Below, piece after piece: positions 50,421 through 62,476 of a stretch of DNA of 64,000 nt. Source of the DNA: Notamacropus eugenii. Lineage: Eukaryota > Chordata > Mammalia > Diprotodontia > Macropodidae. The notes under the pieces were generated by a model. It was not told the origin of the DNA. It was given only the letters and a program-made list of their open reading frames with translations, and did not search any database. The stretch covers positions 247,437,010 to 247,501,009 of the forward strand of contig NC_092877.1 in assembly GCF_028372415.1 (NCBI RefSeq), in the 5' to 3' direction. A program made the translations under genes and the position numbers. The number at the start of each line of letters is the position of its first letter. Within the stretch, counting starts at the first letter, position 1.

Positions 50421-51050
50421 CAAAATCTTTTTTTCACTCTTCCATGGCCCATGATCAATTTAGATTGTTCTTGGAGGTTTGGCTGTATGAACTTTAACTT
50501 TATTATTTTCTGAGTGTGCATTTTGTTCATTCTAGTCACCATAGTAACTTTTAATAGTTGGATTTTTTTTTCCTGTCACTTGTTCATGTTACTGTACTAT
50601 TACTTGACTTTTAGCTCTTTGTTAAAGTAGGGTTCGACTTCCAGGATAGGGGGCATGTCACATTATTCCAAGCTTCAGGGTTTTTTTCAGTTGTTTTCGG
50701 ACATACTGCTAGTAATCTGTAGCTTTCAGCTCTTCCAAGGTGATATGATCTAAGGACAGATGTTTACTACTGTCTTGGACTGTGCTCTCGTCTGTGAGTG
50801 AACTACAAGCACTCTTTTCTGTCCCTGGAACTGTGACAAGGGACCCTGCTCCACTATGGCTATATGTTCTGCTGTGGTAGTGCTCTCTCTTCCTGGGACT
50901 ACCACCCAGAACTGTGATCCACATCTGAGTATGAACAAAGCAACAGAATCCTGCTTTAGTGCTAGCGAATAGATTCCTGCTATCTTCTTCTGACCAGCTG
51001 CAAAATTCCTTTCCATCTGTGAAGCACTCACTGTCCCTGCTAATTCACTT
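50421..51050 (-). mobile_element. L1, antisense: ORF1 N-terminus and 5' UTR of the interrupted element
   Basis: Resumes at 'caaaatctttttttcactct' (antisense ORF1 coiled-coil start) and passes into a 5' UTR with 'aagcactcttttctgtccct' and 'gaccctgctccactatgg', related to the 5' UTR at 54480-54545. Confidence 0.75.
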
Positions 51051-51054
51051 AATT

Positions 51055-54000
51055 TATTAGATTTAGCAGGATATTATTGAGCAAAATAGTTTATTTTATT
51101 TTACTTTCCTTGGTGGTGTGTTCATTCTTTTCATTGTTTGATGCTTACAATCTGTTTTTCTTCTTTGCAAAATCAGACTAAATAAGAGTTTATCTATTTT
51201 ATTGTTTTTGTTCATAAAACTAACTCCTAACTTTATTTATTAGTTCAATAGTTTTCTTATTTTCCATTTTATTTCTTTCCTTTCATATCCAGAATTTACA
51301 ATTTCATTTGTAATTGGAGATTTCAAAGACATCATTTTTCAGTTGCATACCCAATTTATTGATCCATTCTTTCTCTGATTTATTTGTGAAAGCATTTGAA
51401 CATATAAAGTTTCCATACATTTTGCTTCTGTTGCATTACAGAAATTTTCATGTTTTGTCTCATTATCATTCTCTTTCATTAAATCATTTATTGTTTCAGG
51501 GTGTTCCTTTTTGACCCATTCATTCTTCAATGTAGGTTATTTCGTTTTCAATTTATTTTAATCTATTTTTCTATGCCATTTTATTGAGTGTATAATGTAT
51601 CACATTATGATCTGAGAATGGTGAATTTAAAAATTATTGTATGTTTTTGTGCCCTAATAAATGGGAAACTTTTGAGAAGGTACCATGTAGAGTTGAGGAA
51701 AAAAAAAGTCATACTCTTTCTAGTCTCATATAGTCTCATCACCAGGTGTCTGTTTTATCTAAGATTTTCTAAAATTCTTTTCATCCCCCTAACTTCTTTA
51801 CTGTTTACTTTTTGGATAGATTTATCTACTCCTGAGAGGTAAAATATGAGGTTCCCCATTACTATAGTTACAAAAATTTTACAAAATTTTAACTTTTGCA
51901 AATTTGGATGATATTCCCTTTGGTTCCAATATTTTTAGCATTGTTCTTACTTCACTGTCTATGTTACCTTTTAGTTTCCTATTTTTATCTTTTAATTCAA
52001 TCTACTTTTGTTTTGCTTTGGATTTCTCTAAGTTCATTTTGCTATCCCTGTCTGTTTGTTTACTTCAGATGAAGCAAGATAGATTGCCCTCTAGCACATT
52101 ATTGTAATCTGTATTTTCTCTTTGTTTCAGATGTTTCCTGTAAGCAAAATATTGAATTATGGTTTTTAGTCCATTCTCTTATCATCTCTCATTTTATGTG
52201 TGTTAATTCCATTTATATTCTCAGTTATGTCTATTATCTATGCATTTTCCTCCATCCTATTCCACCTCTTCTCTCTCTTTGCTCCTCAAAAAGTCTGTTT
52301 TACTTCTGAACACGGACTCCTCTAATCTGCCCTCCTTTCTTTCACCTCGCTCCCCATCTTAACTGCTTTTTCTCATACTTCCCAGTGTAATAACATAGAT
52401 TTCTTAACCCAACTAAATGTGTGATTTTTTTATTTCTTTGAGTCAGTTCTGATGAGAATATTGTTCAAATTGTGTCTCTTCCTTCTCTTCTCCACCATTT
52501 TAAAAGATCTTCCTTTAATGCTTATTTTATATGAAATAATTGCCTTCATTATTTCTATCAATCCTCTCTTCTGCTAGTGTATTCCTCTTTTTTCATACAT
52601 AAAATTTATTATTTCTGAAAGCATGCCATCAAAATTAATTCACACCCATGCCCTCTATGTATACTCCTTCTAACTGCTTTAATGATGACAAAGCTCTTCT
52701 GAGTTTTAAGTATCATCTTCTTATATGGGAAAAATATACCTTTTAACTTTTTGAATCCCTTATGATTTCTCTTTCATGTGTCCCTCTTTATGCTTTTCTT
52801 TGAAAGTTACATTTTCTATTCAAATTAAGTCTTTTGGTCAGGAATATTTGAAAGTCCTTTATTTCATTAAATGTCAATTTTTCTCCTAAAAGATTATATC
52901 CATTTTTTCTGAATAGATTATTATTCCTTATAATCCAAGTTTTTTGATATTCCAGAATATCACATTCCAAGCCCCTTGATCCTTTAATGTAGAAGCTGAT
53001 TAATCTTGTGTACTCCTGACTTTGAGTCCATGATACTTGAATTGTTTCTTTATGGTTGTTTGCAATATTTTCTACTTGACCTGGGAGTTTCAAAATTTGA
53101 CTGTAATAGTCCAACGATTTTTCATTTGGGGATCCCTTTCAGAAGGTAATTAGTGATTTTTTTTTCAGTTTCTATTTTACTCCTTGATTCTAAGATGCTG
53201 AAACTGTATTCAGTGACAATTTTTTGAAAGATAATGCTTAGACTCTTTTTAAAAATCATGACTTTCTGATAGTTACTTCTTTGTTAAAATATCTCTCTTT
53301 AATTGGGAAGATGCCCATCAACTGGGGAATGTAAAAACAAGCTGTGGGATATTACTGGATTGAATATTATTGTGTTATCAGAATTGGCAAGCAGGATGAC
53401 TTAAAGGAAATAAAAACTTGGAAAGACTTACACAAATTCAGGCAAAGGGAAGTAGATAGAACCAGGAGAATGTCGCACACAGTAGCAACAAGATTGTACA
53501 GTGAAGAATCGTGAATGACTTAGCTATCCTCAGCAATATAATGAACAAAGACAACTCCAAAGGACTCATCACGAAACATTTAGTTTTCATTTATCTTACT
53601 CAAGTCTTATACAAAATGATTAATATGGAAATGTTTATATCATTGCACATGTATAAAAATATGAAACTTCTTACCTTATCAATGAAGGAAGAGTGAAGGG
53701 AGGGAAGAAATGAAAATATGTCTTTGTGATCTTATTTCCATTAACTTTTTAATTGATATTTCAGCAATATCTTCCATTTTTAAAATTATTTTATTTTAGT
53801 TTTCCTCTGTGTCACATGGAGTCATTACCTTCTACTAAGCTGATTTTTTAATGCTATATTTTTTCCATTAATTTTGAACTTCTTTTTCCATTTGACTGAT
53901 TTTGCTTCTTAAGGAATTTTTTCTTTAGTAATTTTTATCATTTCACCAATTCTGCTTTTTAAGGTGTTATTTTTTAAAAAATTTTGCCTCTTTTACCAAG

Positions 54001-54800
54001 CTGCACACTATTTTCACAATTTTCTGGCATTATTCTCATTTGTTTTCATATTTTTTTCTCCATCTCTTATTTATTTTGATAAAATTTTTCTTGGTCTCTT
54101 CCAGGTATACTATTTGACCATGTATCCAATTTACTTTTTTTTTTCCTTTGAGTTGTTGCATGTAGCCATTTTAACTTCATTGTGTTCATTTGAGCTTGTA
54201 TTTTAATCTTTCCTGTCACCATGTTCATTTTCTGTTGTCATGTTCATTGTTGTCATTTGTTGTTTGCTTATTTCTCCAGTTAATTTCTTGATTTTTAACT
54301 TTATATTAAATTTTAACTCTGCTCCTGGGGTGGAAAAAGGCTCTGTCTTAGTTTTCAGGTTTTTAGTACTGGTATTTTCAGTTAGTTCTAGAGATCTTTA
54401 CATTTTTAGTTCATCTAAGACAGTGTTATTTAAGAAGCTATCTACGCACTGCTTTTTTTGGCCTATGCTCTGTTCTTTGAGTGAACCCAAGCACTCTTTC
54501 CCACCCTGGAAGAGATTCCCTGCACCCTGCTCCACTGTGGTCAGAAATATACCTATTCCTTATGATAACTGGAAATGTAATTTGGGCCAATCTCTTCTTT
54601 GGTCTTGAATGTAAATGCTCCTTTCTGCCTTGAATCTGAATCAGGGCTCTTGTTTTCTTGTGAGTTATTCCAAGCACTCTTCTCTGCCCTGGAATTGTGA
54701 TTAGGGCCATTGCCTCCATTCAGCTTTAGGCACTAGTGTGGCAGTGCTCCTCCTTCCCCTGTGACTGCCACCTGCAAATTTATAGGGCAATGCAAGTTAA
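51055..54800 (-). mobile_element. Second antisense L1: ORF2 endonuclease, spacer, ORF1, 5' UTR
   Basis: Minus-strand order from 54800: 5' UTR (to about 54050), ORF1 N-terminus (53740-54050), a sense L1 3'-end insertion (53300-53740), ORF1 C-terminus (52788-53290, frame 52788-53114), pyrimidine-rich spacer on the plus strand (52240-52790), then ORF2 endonuclease region (52240-51055, 'gtagcattttgattgtttc'-like blocks such as 'tttattgtttcagggtgttc'). Truncated near 51055. Dead. Confidence 0.75.
53300..53740 (+). mobile_element. L1 3'-end fragment, sense, nested in the antisense L1
   Basis: 'ttgggaagatgcccatcaac', 'gaaccaggagaatgtcgcac', 'tgaatgacttagctatcctc' and 'aaagacaactccaaaggact' are the C-terminal and 3' UTR blocks of marsupial L1. 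It lies between the two parts of the host ORF1. Junction duplications are not clear. Confidence 0.75.
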
Positions 54801-55139
54801 TAAATTGTCCTCTATAATCTAGCTTTGACCATTTGTGTACTCCATTTAACCATCTGTGTGCTGATAGCTCTTGATGCTGATGCCATACAGAATGTTTAAA
54901 AGTAATATCCTAAGACAAAAAGGACTTTTCACAGTGCTTTCACTTCCAAATTGCTACTTTTCCATTCATTGCCTTGCCATTGAAAATAGTGTTATAGTCT
55001 TAATGATTCCACTGAAACTGTAGCATCTAAAAGACAAATTTTATTTGCATAGATATAACTGAAAAGTACAAAGGTAGATATTTTCTCATACTAATGAGCA
55101 TCTTATAATCTTGTCTCTGTAAAGTAAATATAAACTTCT
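54801..55139. other. Unique sequence
   Basis: No feature recognised. Confidence 0.45.
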
Positions 55140-55240
55140 TCTGAGATGTGTCATTTTATTTTTATCTCCCACAATATCTAACATAATGTCATGTATATAG
55201 TAAGGTATTCAGTAAATGTCTGATGACTGGTCAGTTGAAT
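55140..55240 (+). repeat. L2 3' tail, sense
   Basis: 'tctcccacaatatctaacat' and 'agtaaggtattcagtaaatg' match the L2 end. Confidence 0.6.
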
Positions 55241-55740
55241 ACCATTTCATATACCTGAATACCCAAGAATTGGTAATAAGAACATGATAACAACAGTAAA
55301 ATATCTGTAAGTACCAAGTCTCTTTACATTTTTTTTAAATAGCCTCTACATTCACCTGAATGTTTATATGAAAAGACCTCTGGAAATTTCATGAGAATAG
55401 GATCTCCTAAACTATGTGTGATCATCTGGTTTTTATTAGAGAAAACATCAGTAAAATCTTCTTAATCCAGGTGAAACCAAGTTTTAAAATAACATGTGGC
55501 TTTAAAAATACGTGTCACTATTTTTTGTTTCATATTTAAAAGTGTTGCTACTGTTGACGATTTTCTGCAGGGATGGTTTGACTGAAAACGCCAATATATG
55601 ATCACCACTCTATTCGGCATTATACACATGGAATAAGCACTTGATATATTTAAATTTGTTGAATTGACATGGTTAAGATGGAGAAGGCCCAGAGATAAGC
55701 AACCAGTACAATGAAAAGGCTTAGGAGGATCAGATGAAGA
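55241..55740. other. Unique sequence
   Basis: No feature recognised; the minus frame 55462-55824 overlaps the SINE and has no domain. Confidence 0.45.
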
Positions 55741-56040
55741 ACATGGGCATGTTGACCACTCTGGAGAGTGTACAGAGGGAGAGACATGATGACAGTCTTG
55801 AGTGCTTGACTTACCCAGGATCACACAGATGCTATGGGTCTGAGGTCACATTTGAATCCGAATCCTCCTTACTCCAGGGCAACATTCTATCCATTCTACC
55901 AGATGGCTCAGAAGAAAGTGACCTTGGTGACCTTTCACAACCCTCCCTCACTCAAAACAAAGTCAAGTGCAAGTCATGTCATCATTTCTCTGATGTCATG
56001 GTCTTCTTTGAAAATGAAGGATGAACACAACAATCTGGGA
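55741..56040 (+). repeat. Composite SINE: antisense CORE/tRNA-like part joined to a sense RTE tail
   Basis: 55800-55905 reads as antisense SINE ('cttacccaggatcacacaga', 'acattctatccattctacca'). 55935-56035 is a sense tail ('ctcactcaaaacaaagtcaa', 'ggtcttctttgaaaatgaag') as in the SINEs at 41.1 and 62.4 kb. Either a fusion or two abutting insertions. Confidence 0.7.
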
Positions 56041-56344
56041 ATAGACAAAGGTGCCTGAAAAGGGACCCAGCTAGCTGGGTAACCCAATTCTCTTCTCTGT
56101 CTGTCTCCCCCTCCCCTTTCTCCTCCTCTCCAAAGGAAGGTAAAGTTGACTATGTAGTGACTTCTTTGATTATTATACCATTTAAGTAAATATTTTTGCT
56201 TTGAGCTGATTGTTTCCTTTGACTGATTATTAAGGGAAACACATTATTAGAAGCTCACAAGCTCTTGCTTGATGAGTGTAAACTCAGAAAAATGTTGCAG
56301 AGGTCAGGTATGAAGTCAAGTTTAGATGGCAAGAGAAGATAAGA
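56041..56344. other. Unique sequence
   Basis: A C/T-rich patch at 56088-56130; otherwise nothing recognised. Confidence 0.45.
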
Positions 56345-56860
56345 CTGTATATATATATATATGTGTGTGTGTGTATGCATATATATACACACATATATGT
56401 ATATACATACACATACACATACCTACTAATATGCAAATACATAAGCATGAATTGATATAGATCTCTATTGAGATGAACAGCCATTTTTCTTTATCTTTCA
56501 CATATTTTTTTAGATAGATAAGATCACTGACATATTTTTTCTTCCAATATAACTTAAGATCCTTGATGGCTGTAATCATTTATGTTTTATCTTTATATCC
56601 TCTATGTGTATTGACATTTATATATGTTCATATGTGTACATGTATACTGTGTATATGTACACATGTACTCATTTATGCAGCCCATATGGTTATATATAAC
56701 ATGTGTGTTAATATATGCACATACATGTGCATTTCACACATATGCATGATACCTATATAGTTGTATACACATAACTACATGTTTATGTACATAAATATAC
56801 ACATAAGTATGTGCATGATACTTATGTCTGTATACAAATGTGTATATAAGCACAAACAAG
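56345..56860. repeat. (TA)/(TG) microsatellite and degenerate TATATG-rich DNA
   Basis: Pure TA and TG runs at 56348-56425, unique DNA to about 56600, then scattered TATATG/CACATA units to 56850. Confidence 0.75.
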
Positions 56861-56861
56861 A

Positions 56862-57108
56862 TAACTTGGGTTGGGTAAAGGAAGTACTAGCAGCTGGTAA
56901 TATCTAGGTGAGGCTACAAGGCCACATGTAGCCCTGTGGGTCCTCAGGTGTAGCCCTTTTACTGTATCCAAACTTCATAGAACAAATCCCATCAATATAG
57001 GTATTTGTGCTGTAAATCTTGGACTCAGTGAAAAGGCTGCTTCCCGGAACGTAGAAAGCCACATGTTGCCTTGAGGTTTCAGGTTCCCCACTTGTGATCA
57101 AGGCGCTG
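56862..57108. mobile_element. Foldback, hAT-like non-autonomous DNA transposon relic
   Basis: The left half ('aaggccacatgtagccc', 'atccaaacttcatagaacaa') is complementary to the right half ('ttgtgctgtaaatcttggac', 'aaagccacatgttgcctt') around a short centre near 56995. The right end 'caggttccccacttgtg' resembles a hAT terminal inverted repeat (reverse complement of 'caagtggggaacctg'), and the left end 'cttgggttgggtaaagg' is a decayed match. No coding capacity. Confidence 0.6.
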
Positions 57109-58053
57109 CTGATGAGTAAGGATGGCAAATAGATCATCAGAAGTGCAACGTGGTTTATTTTTTTTTTATAATGGATATTTCAAGCAATGGAATACTTGAA
57201 GGTAAGTAAAAACAATGAGAAATATCTATTTGCAAATGTCCCACATTCTTTGGGGATAGATCATTGTATCTGAATTGAGAAGAAGGGATACGACAAGATT
57301 AAAGGGTTCTAATATAAACAAAACATCAGCCTCTGAGAATAGATGGTTTATCTTAAGGGATGACTATAGAAGATAACAAATGGGGGGGGGGGCAGAATGA
57401 TAGAAAGAAGAGATTAAGGATGTGTCAATGTTGTTTTGCTTTATCTTTTGTTTTCCTCTGTACCAGGCTCTGATTTTATTAGTATATGGAGCTCTCAGTA
57501 AAGGCTTCCCTTCTTAAAATTCAGATCTGCCAACACTCTGTACCTTATGATCTTTGAGAATTGTCTGGAAGCATTAAGGATTTGAGAAATTTTTTTCAGT
57601 ACCTGGTAGCCCAGAGAAAAAGCATTTTTGTCACAGAGAGGATTTAAACTATACTTTTTATGACTTGAAATCCAGTTCTCTATTCATTAAGTCATACTGC
57701 CTCTGGAACAATATTATACCACTACAAAACAAACAGACAAATAAATACAAGATCAGAAGATATTACCCTTAACTATTTTCTATATATTCATTGGATTTAG
57801 AGACTTTGAAATCCAAACTCTTGACAAAAACAGACATGGTTACAGTTTGAGATCAATTTATCTGTTTCTGCCCAGGAATCAAAAAGATAAAAGCAACACT
57901 GAATAAAGAGGCACAGAAAAGGGAAAATGAGAATGTTCTTCTGTGAACCATATAATTTTCTTTGGGATGTGAGGATTTAGATGTATCAGCTCAAATTATC
58001 TTATCTCTCATACAAATATATCACATTTACCTCAGGGTTAATTGTAGGTACGA
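57109..58053. other. Unique sequence with a weak antisense MIR
   Basis: 57600-57705 ('ttgaaatccagttctctatt', 'aagtcatactgcctc') looks like an antisense MIR head. An 11-12 base G-run lies near 57383. Nothing else recognised. Confidence 0.4.
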
Positions 58054-58068
58054 GAATTTCAATATCTG
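58054..58068. repeat. Left target-site duplication of the third HAL1
   Basis: 'gaatttcaatatctg' here, 'gaatttgactatctg' at 59916-59930: 13 of 15 identical. Confidence 0.8.
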
Positions 58069-59915
58069 GGGAGGTAGAGCCAAGATGACAGAGTAGAAAG
58101 ATATATATATATACTCTAGCGCTTCCCCCATAATCCACAAAATACCTGAAAACATGACTCTCAGCAATTCTAGAGTAGCAGAAGCCACAGAACAACAGAG
58201 TGAAAGAGGTTTCCAGCCAAGGGTAACCTGGAAAGCCAACAGGAAAGGTCTATCTCACAGGATGCTGAGCTGAGCAGAGTCCAGCTCTGGCTGTACAACA
58301 CTGGGAGGAACAGGACCTGAACAGACCTCCAGGGCAGAATTCTCAGCAGGGAGAGTCCCAGATCCCTCAACCCACAAGTGACAAAGAAAGCTGCAAAGGT
58401 CAATTGGGAGGGCTTTCCCAGCTCAGCAAGAGGGGAATAGGGTTACTACAGCACTAGCCCCAGGCAGTGGGAGCAGTGAGAGGCAGCAGCTACAGTGGCC
58501 AAGGAAGCAACCTAGGTCCATTGTCCAGGCAGCTCAGCTTAAAGCCTCTGGGGGAATTGAGCAGCTGATCTGGACCTCAGCCCTCCATGGCTGCCCTGCC
58601 CACTCCCAAATCCCCCAGGGAATTGAGCAACTGGATTGAATCTCATTCTTGCACTGGGGAGAGGAGAAGCACTAGGAACATCTTCTTGACAAAGGATTCA
58701 GAAGTAAAGTAACTGGATGGAAAATGACTAAAAAAAATAAGACCATAGAAGGGCTTAGAATAGGATAGAATAGGATATTCCAGAAGTCAGAGGAAGTGGG
58801 ATTAAAACCAAGAATCACCTACCCAACAAAACTGAGTATAATACTTCAAGGGAATAAAAGGTCATTCAATGATATAGAGGACTTTCAAGCATTCATAATG
58901 AAAGGACCAGAACTGGATAAAAAAATTGACTTTCCAACACAAGAATCAAGAGAAGCATGAGAAGGTAAACAGAAAAGAGAAATCATAAAAGACTTTCTAA
59001 AGCTGAACTGTTTACATTACTACACGGAAACATAACATTTGTAACTCTTGAGACTTTTCTCAGTATTTGGGTAGGTGGAGGGATTATACACACACACATA
59101 CATATATATAGACAGAGTACAGGTTGAGTTGAATCAGAACAGATGATATACATAAAAAATAATAAAATAAAAATTAAGGGGTGAGGGAGGAAAATATTGG
59201 GAGGAGAAAGGGAGAAATGAAATGGAGCAGGCTATCACTCATCAAAGACGTAAGAAAATTCCTGTTCAATGGAGGAGAAAAGGGAGAAGAAGAGAGGAGA
59301 AAAGTCAAGCTTACTCTCTTCACATATGGCTTAAGGAGAGAATAACATGCTCACTAAATTTGATATGAAAATCTATCTTACACTCCAGGAAAGTAGGGGA
59401 TGAGGGGACAAGTGGGGTGAGGGAGAAAGAACAAGGTCAAATGAGAGAATAGAAAAAGGGACGGGGAACAGAGCAAGAAAGAGGGCAATATCGTTAGAAT
59501 TGCACAACTTAATTATTATGGAAGACTTTTGCAAAATGACACATATATAGCCAGTACTGAATTGCTTGCCCTCTCAGTGGGGATAGATAGGAAGAAAGGG
59601 AGGGAAAGAAGCTGGGATTCAAAATATTAGAAACGAATGTTGAGAATTATTATTGCATATAACTGGGAAATAAAAAACACAAGTAATGGGTTATAGAAAT
59701 TTATCTTGCCCTACAAGAAAAGAGAGAAGATGGGTATAAGGGAAGGGTGGGGTGTGACAAAAGAGATGGTACATTGAGGGAAAGAGTAATCAGAATGCAA
59801 AGTATTATGGGGAAGGGGAAAGGGAGAGATGGGGAAAAAAGGTAGAACTTAAAATTTTGTAAAAATGAAAATCAGAATCTAAAAATAAATAAATTAATTA
59901 ATTAATTTAAAAAAA
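58069..59915 (+). mobile_element. HAL1 with most of ORF1 deleted, flanked by target-site duplications
   Basis: Complete 5' UTR (58069-58715, 'gtagagccaagatgacagag'), the first ORF1 codons ('MTKKNKTIEG'-like), then a deletion junction near 58756 with short direct repeats ('agaataggat'). The sequence resumes in the last quarter of ORF1 ('attccagaagtcagaggaag') and keeps the full 3' region and A-rich end. About 800 bp of ORF1 is missing. Neither ORF1 nor ORF2 protein can be made. Confidence 0.88.
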
Positions 59916-59930
59916 GAATTTGACTATCTG
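59916..59930. repeat. Right target-site duplication of the third HAL1
   Basis: Partner of 58054-58068. Confidence 0.8.
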
Positions 59931-61754
59931 TGTGGGTGGAGAGGAGGAGTGTCTTAAGACACATAAGGTGCATTTTATCTGATCGGAGGTATTTCTTTCA
60001 AGACTGCCTAACCAATCATTAGTGGCGTCTAAGCAACACCTCAGCAGAGGAATGTCTCTCAGAGGAAAGTATAGAATTTGTTGACCAGAGGATCAGCATA
60101 GGCTAGAATAGCTGCTATGAAAAAAAGCTAAGAGGAAATACCCAGACAATACCCCTTCCAGGGGTATTATGGGCAAGCAACACAGATGATATCAAAGTAT
60201 AGCAGATGTCCCTTCTTTATGGGAGCAGCCAATTGGCCAATGGTTCAAAAGGCAATAGGTATAGTTTGCAGTTATGTCCAGAGTCTTCATTTGCCTCTTT
60301 CTTTGCTCCCTTTCACTCCCTAAATGATTTATTCTGTGCTGTTGGGTTTAGTAGACTTTACTTAATGGCAGTATATTTGCAGAGGAAATAATTTCATTGC
60401 ATTTACATATGTAAGCTACTAAATGTATTAAACCTAACTACTTCCACCTAATTATAATGGAGTGCTGACATGAAACAAACCATGGTTTAGATTTAAACAG
60501 TTTCTCTATAATTCACTATTACATATGACTCTGCAACAAAACAAAACATTTAAAGAGAACTATCTTTTACAACCTCCTGAAGCATGCTCTAGTATTTTGT
60601 TTTCATTTTTTGGTTGTTTTATTATTATTTTTAATTGAGGGTGATTAAAAGGACGGATGTTTACCTACAGCTCTGTGTATGAAGAATATCTATGACCTGT
60701 ACTATAGTCAAAAAGTCTGGTCACTGCGTAAAGGACCTGTCATTGTTTCAGCTTGCATCTCTGCCTGGAGCACTGCATGACACTTTTTTGCATAAATTGA
60801 CTTCCCTCAATTCAGCTGTGTCCAAGCTCAGCATAGTTTGTTTTCTACTGTCATTTCTAAGCCATCAACAATGATGCCATTATGACTTGGCTTGCCTCAC
60901 AACAGAGTTTTTGTATTGTTTCTCTGCCTTACTTGTTTTTTGCTCACTCCATTTCAGCTCATCATTCAGTATGTGGTTTTCTTTCCTGTCATTCATTTTC
61001 TCCAGCAGAATAGCCCCATAAAACTTATTTTTAATGAGTAGGAATCCATTGCCAGTGGACTTAAATGTGTGTCACAACTAGAGGTTTGTCTCAAAATTTT
61101 ATATGAAATAGAAACAGAAAATAGAAAACATGAGCTAGAACATGAGACAATAAACTGTTTATCTGCCAAAAAATGTGCTCACTTTTTGATTAGTTTTTTG
61201 GGTTCTTCATGTACTAGTGCATCATTTTTTTCTGATTTCTATAAACAATCTAAATATCTATAAATCTATTTTTATTAAGTTCATGTAGCTCATCAATATT
61301 TTCACTGAATGTTTTCTGTTAGAACTTCATCTCAGAGCACGATTTTTTGGTGAAAATGTAATATGTGACCGAAGTTTTCTTCAGGTCTACTTGATAACCT
61401 CTACTATTATTAGTAGTTCAGTGTTTCCAGTGTACAGTAACATCTAGAACAAAATTTCAAAGAATTTGGCAAGAGCAAATCCAACTTACATGGAAGTATT
61501 TTATATATGATTAAAATATATTTTTCGGGAAATGCCAGGCCCTAGGATTTTCTCACAAGACCCCCATAGAGATGGCTAGTAATGCAAGGTAATGAGGGTC
61601 ACAAAGGCCTTTACCTTTGATTATACCATGAGGTCATTATGTCTTCTGATATTAACTGCACTTGAGGAAATGATGCTTGAAGAGTTACTTTCCACCTTCT
61701 GCATCACCCCTGATACCCAAACATTTTCCAAAATTACCCAGCAGGTCAGGTGAT
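59931..61754. other. Unique sequence; possible conserved non-coding part at 60600-61010
   Basis: No repeat recognised. 60600-61010 is of mixed composition with no decay signature of a retroelement. Frames 60206-60391, 60692-60874 and 61069-61263 lack domains. Confidence 0.4.
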
Positions 61755-61920
61755 TAAAATCATAGATTAAATTACAAAGAACTTTTGAAATCATTGAGTC
61801 CAACCGACTAGGACAACTGAGGCCCAATGAAACTAATTCAAAATCACAAAGAGGTGACAAAAGCAAAATTCTAACCCTGTATTTGAATTAAACATAACCC
61901 TTTTTCTACTACACTATGTT
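61755..61920 (-). repeat. MIR-type SINE, antisense
   Basis: 'gacaactgaggcccaatgaa', 'tcaaaatcacaaagaggtga', 'ctactacactatgtt' in antisense MIR order. Confidence 0.65.
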
Positions 61921-62131
61921 TAAGGTCAGTTGTCATTTCCCAGGCAGAATCTAGAAGTACAATTATCATGCTTACATTCTTGCTCTACTCTATAGAAGCA
62001 AACAAACAAACAAAAAAGCTAAACAAAATTACTTATTGGAAAGATGTCATTCATACAACTTGCTCACACACTACTGTTGGATTGTTTCTGAATACAATGC
62101 CCGTGCCAGTTTAGTACTTCTGCTCCCTATC

Positions 62132-62476
62132 TGATCTTGATGCTTATGGGAAGCTAGGTGTTATAGTGGATAGAACACCAGTGCAGGAGTCAGGACGACC
62201 TGAGTTCAAATCTCACCTCGGACATTTGGCACGCACTAGCTGTGTGACCTTGGACAAGTCACTTAACACCAATTGCCTCATCCTGGGTAATCTCCAGTCA
62301 TCCTGATAAATATCTGGTCACTAGACTCAGATGACTCTGGAGGAGAAGTGAGGCTGGTGATCTGCACAGCCCTCCCTCATTCAAAACGAAGTCAAGTGCA
62401 AGTCATGTTATCGTTTCTCTGATGGCAGGGTCTTCTTCATCAACAAAGGACAAACACACACATATGTGATCTTGAT
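62132..62476 (+). repeat. CORE-SINE (RTE-tailed) with 10-bp target-site duplications
   Basis: Body 62142-62466: head 'agtggatagaacaccagtgc', B-box-like 'gagttcaaatc' at 62202-62212, CORE 'ctagctgtgtgaccttggac', 'ccaattgcctcatcctgggt', RTE tail 'cattcaaaacgaagtcaagt' and 'ggtcttcttcatcaacaaag'. Flanks 'tgatcttgat' at 62132-62141 and 62467-62476. The best preserved SINE here. Confidence 0.93.
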
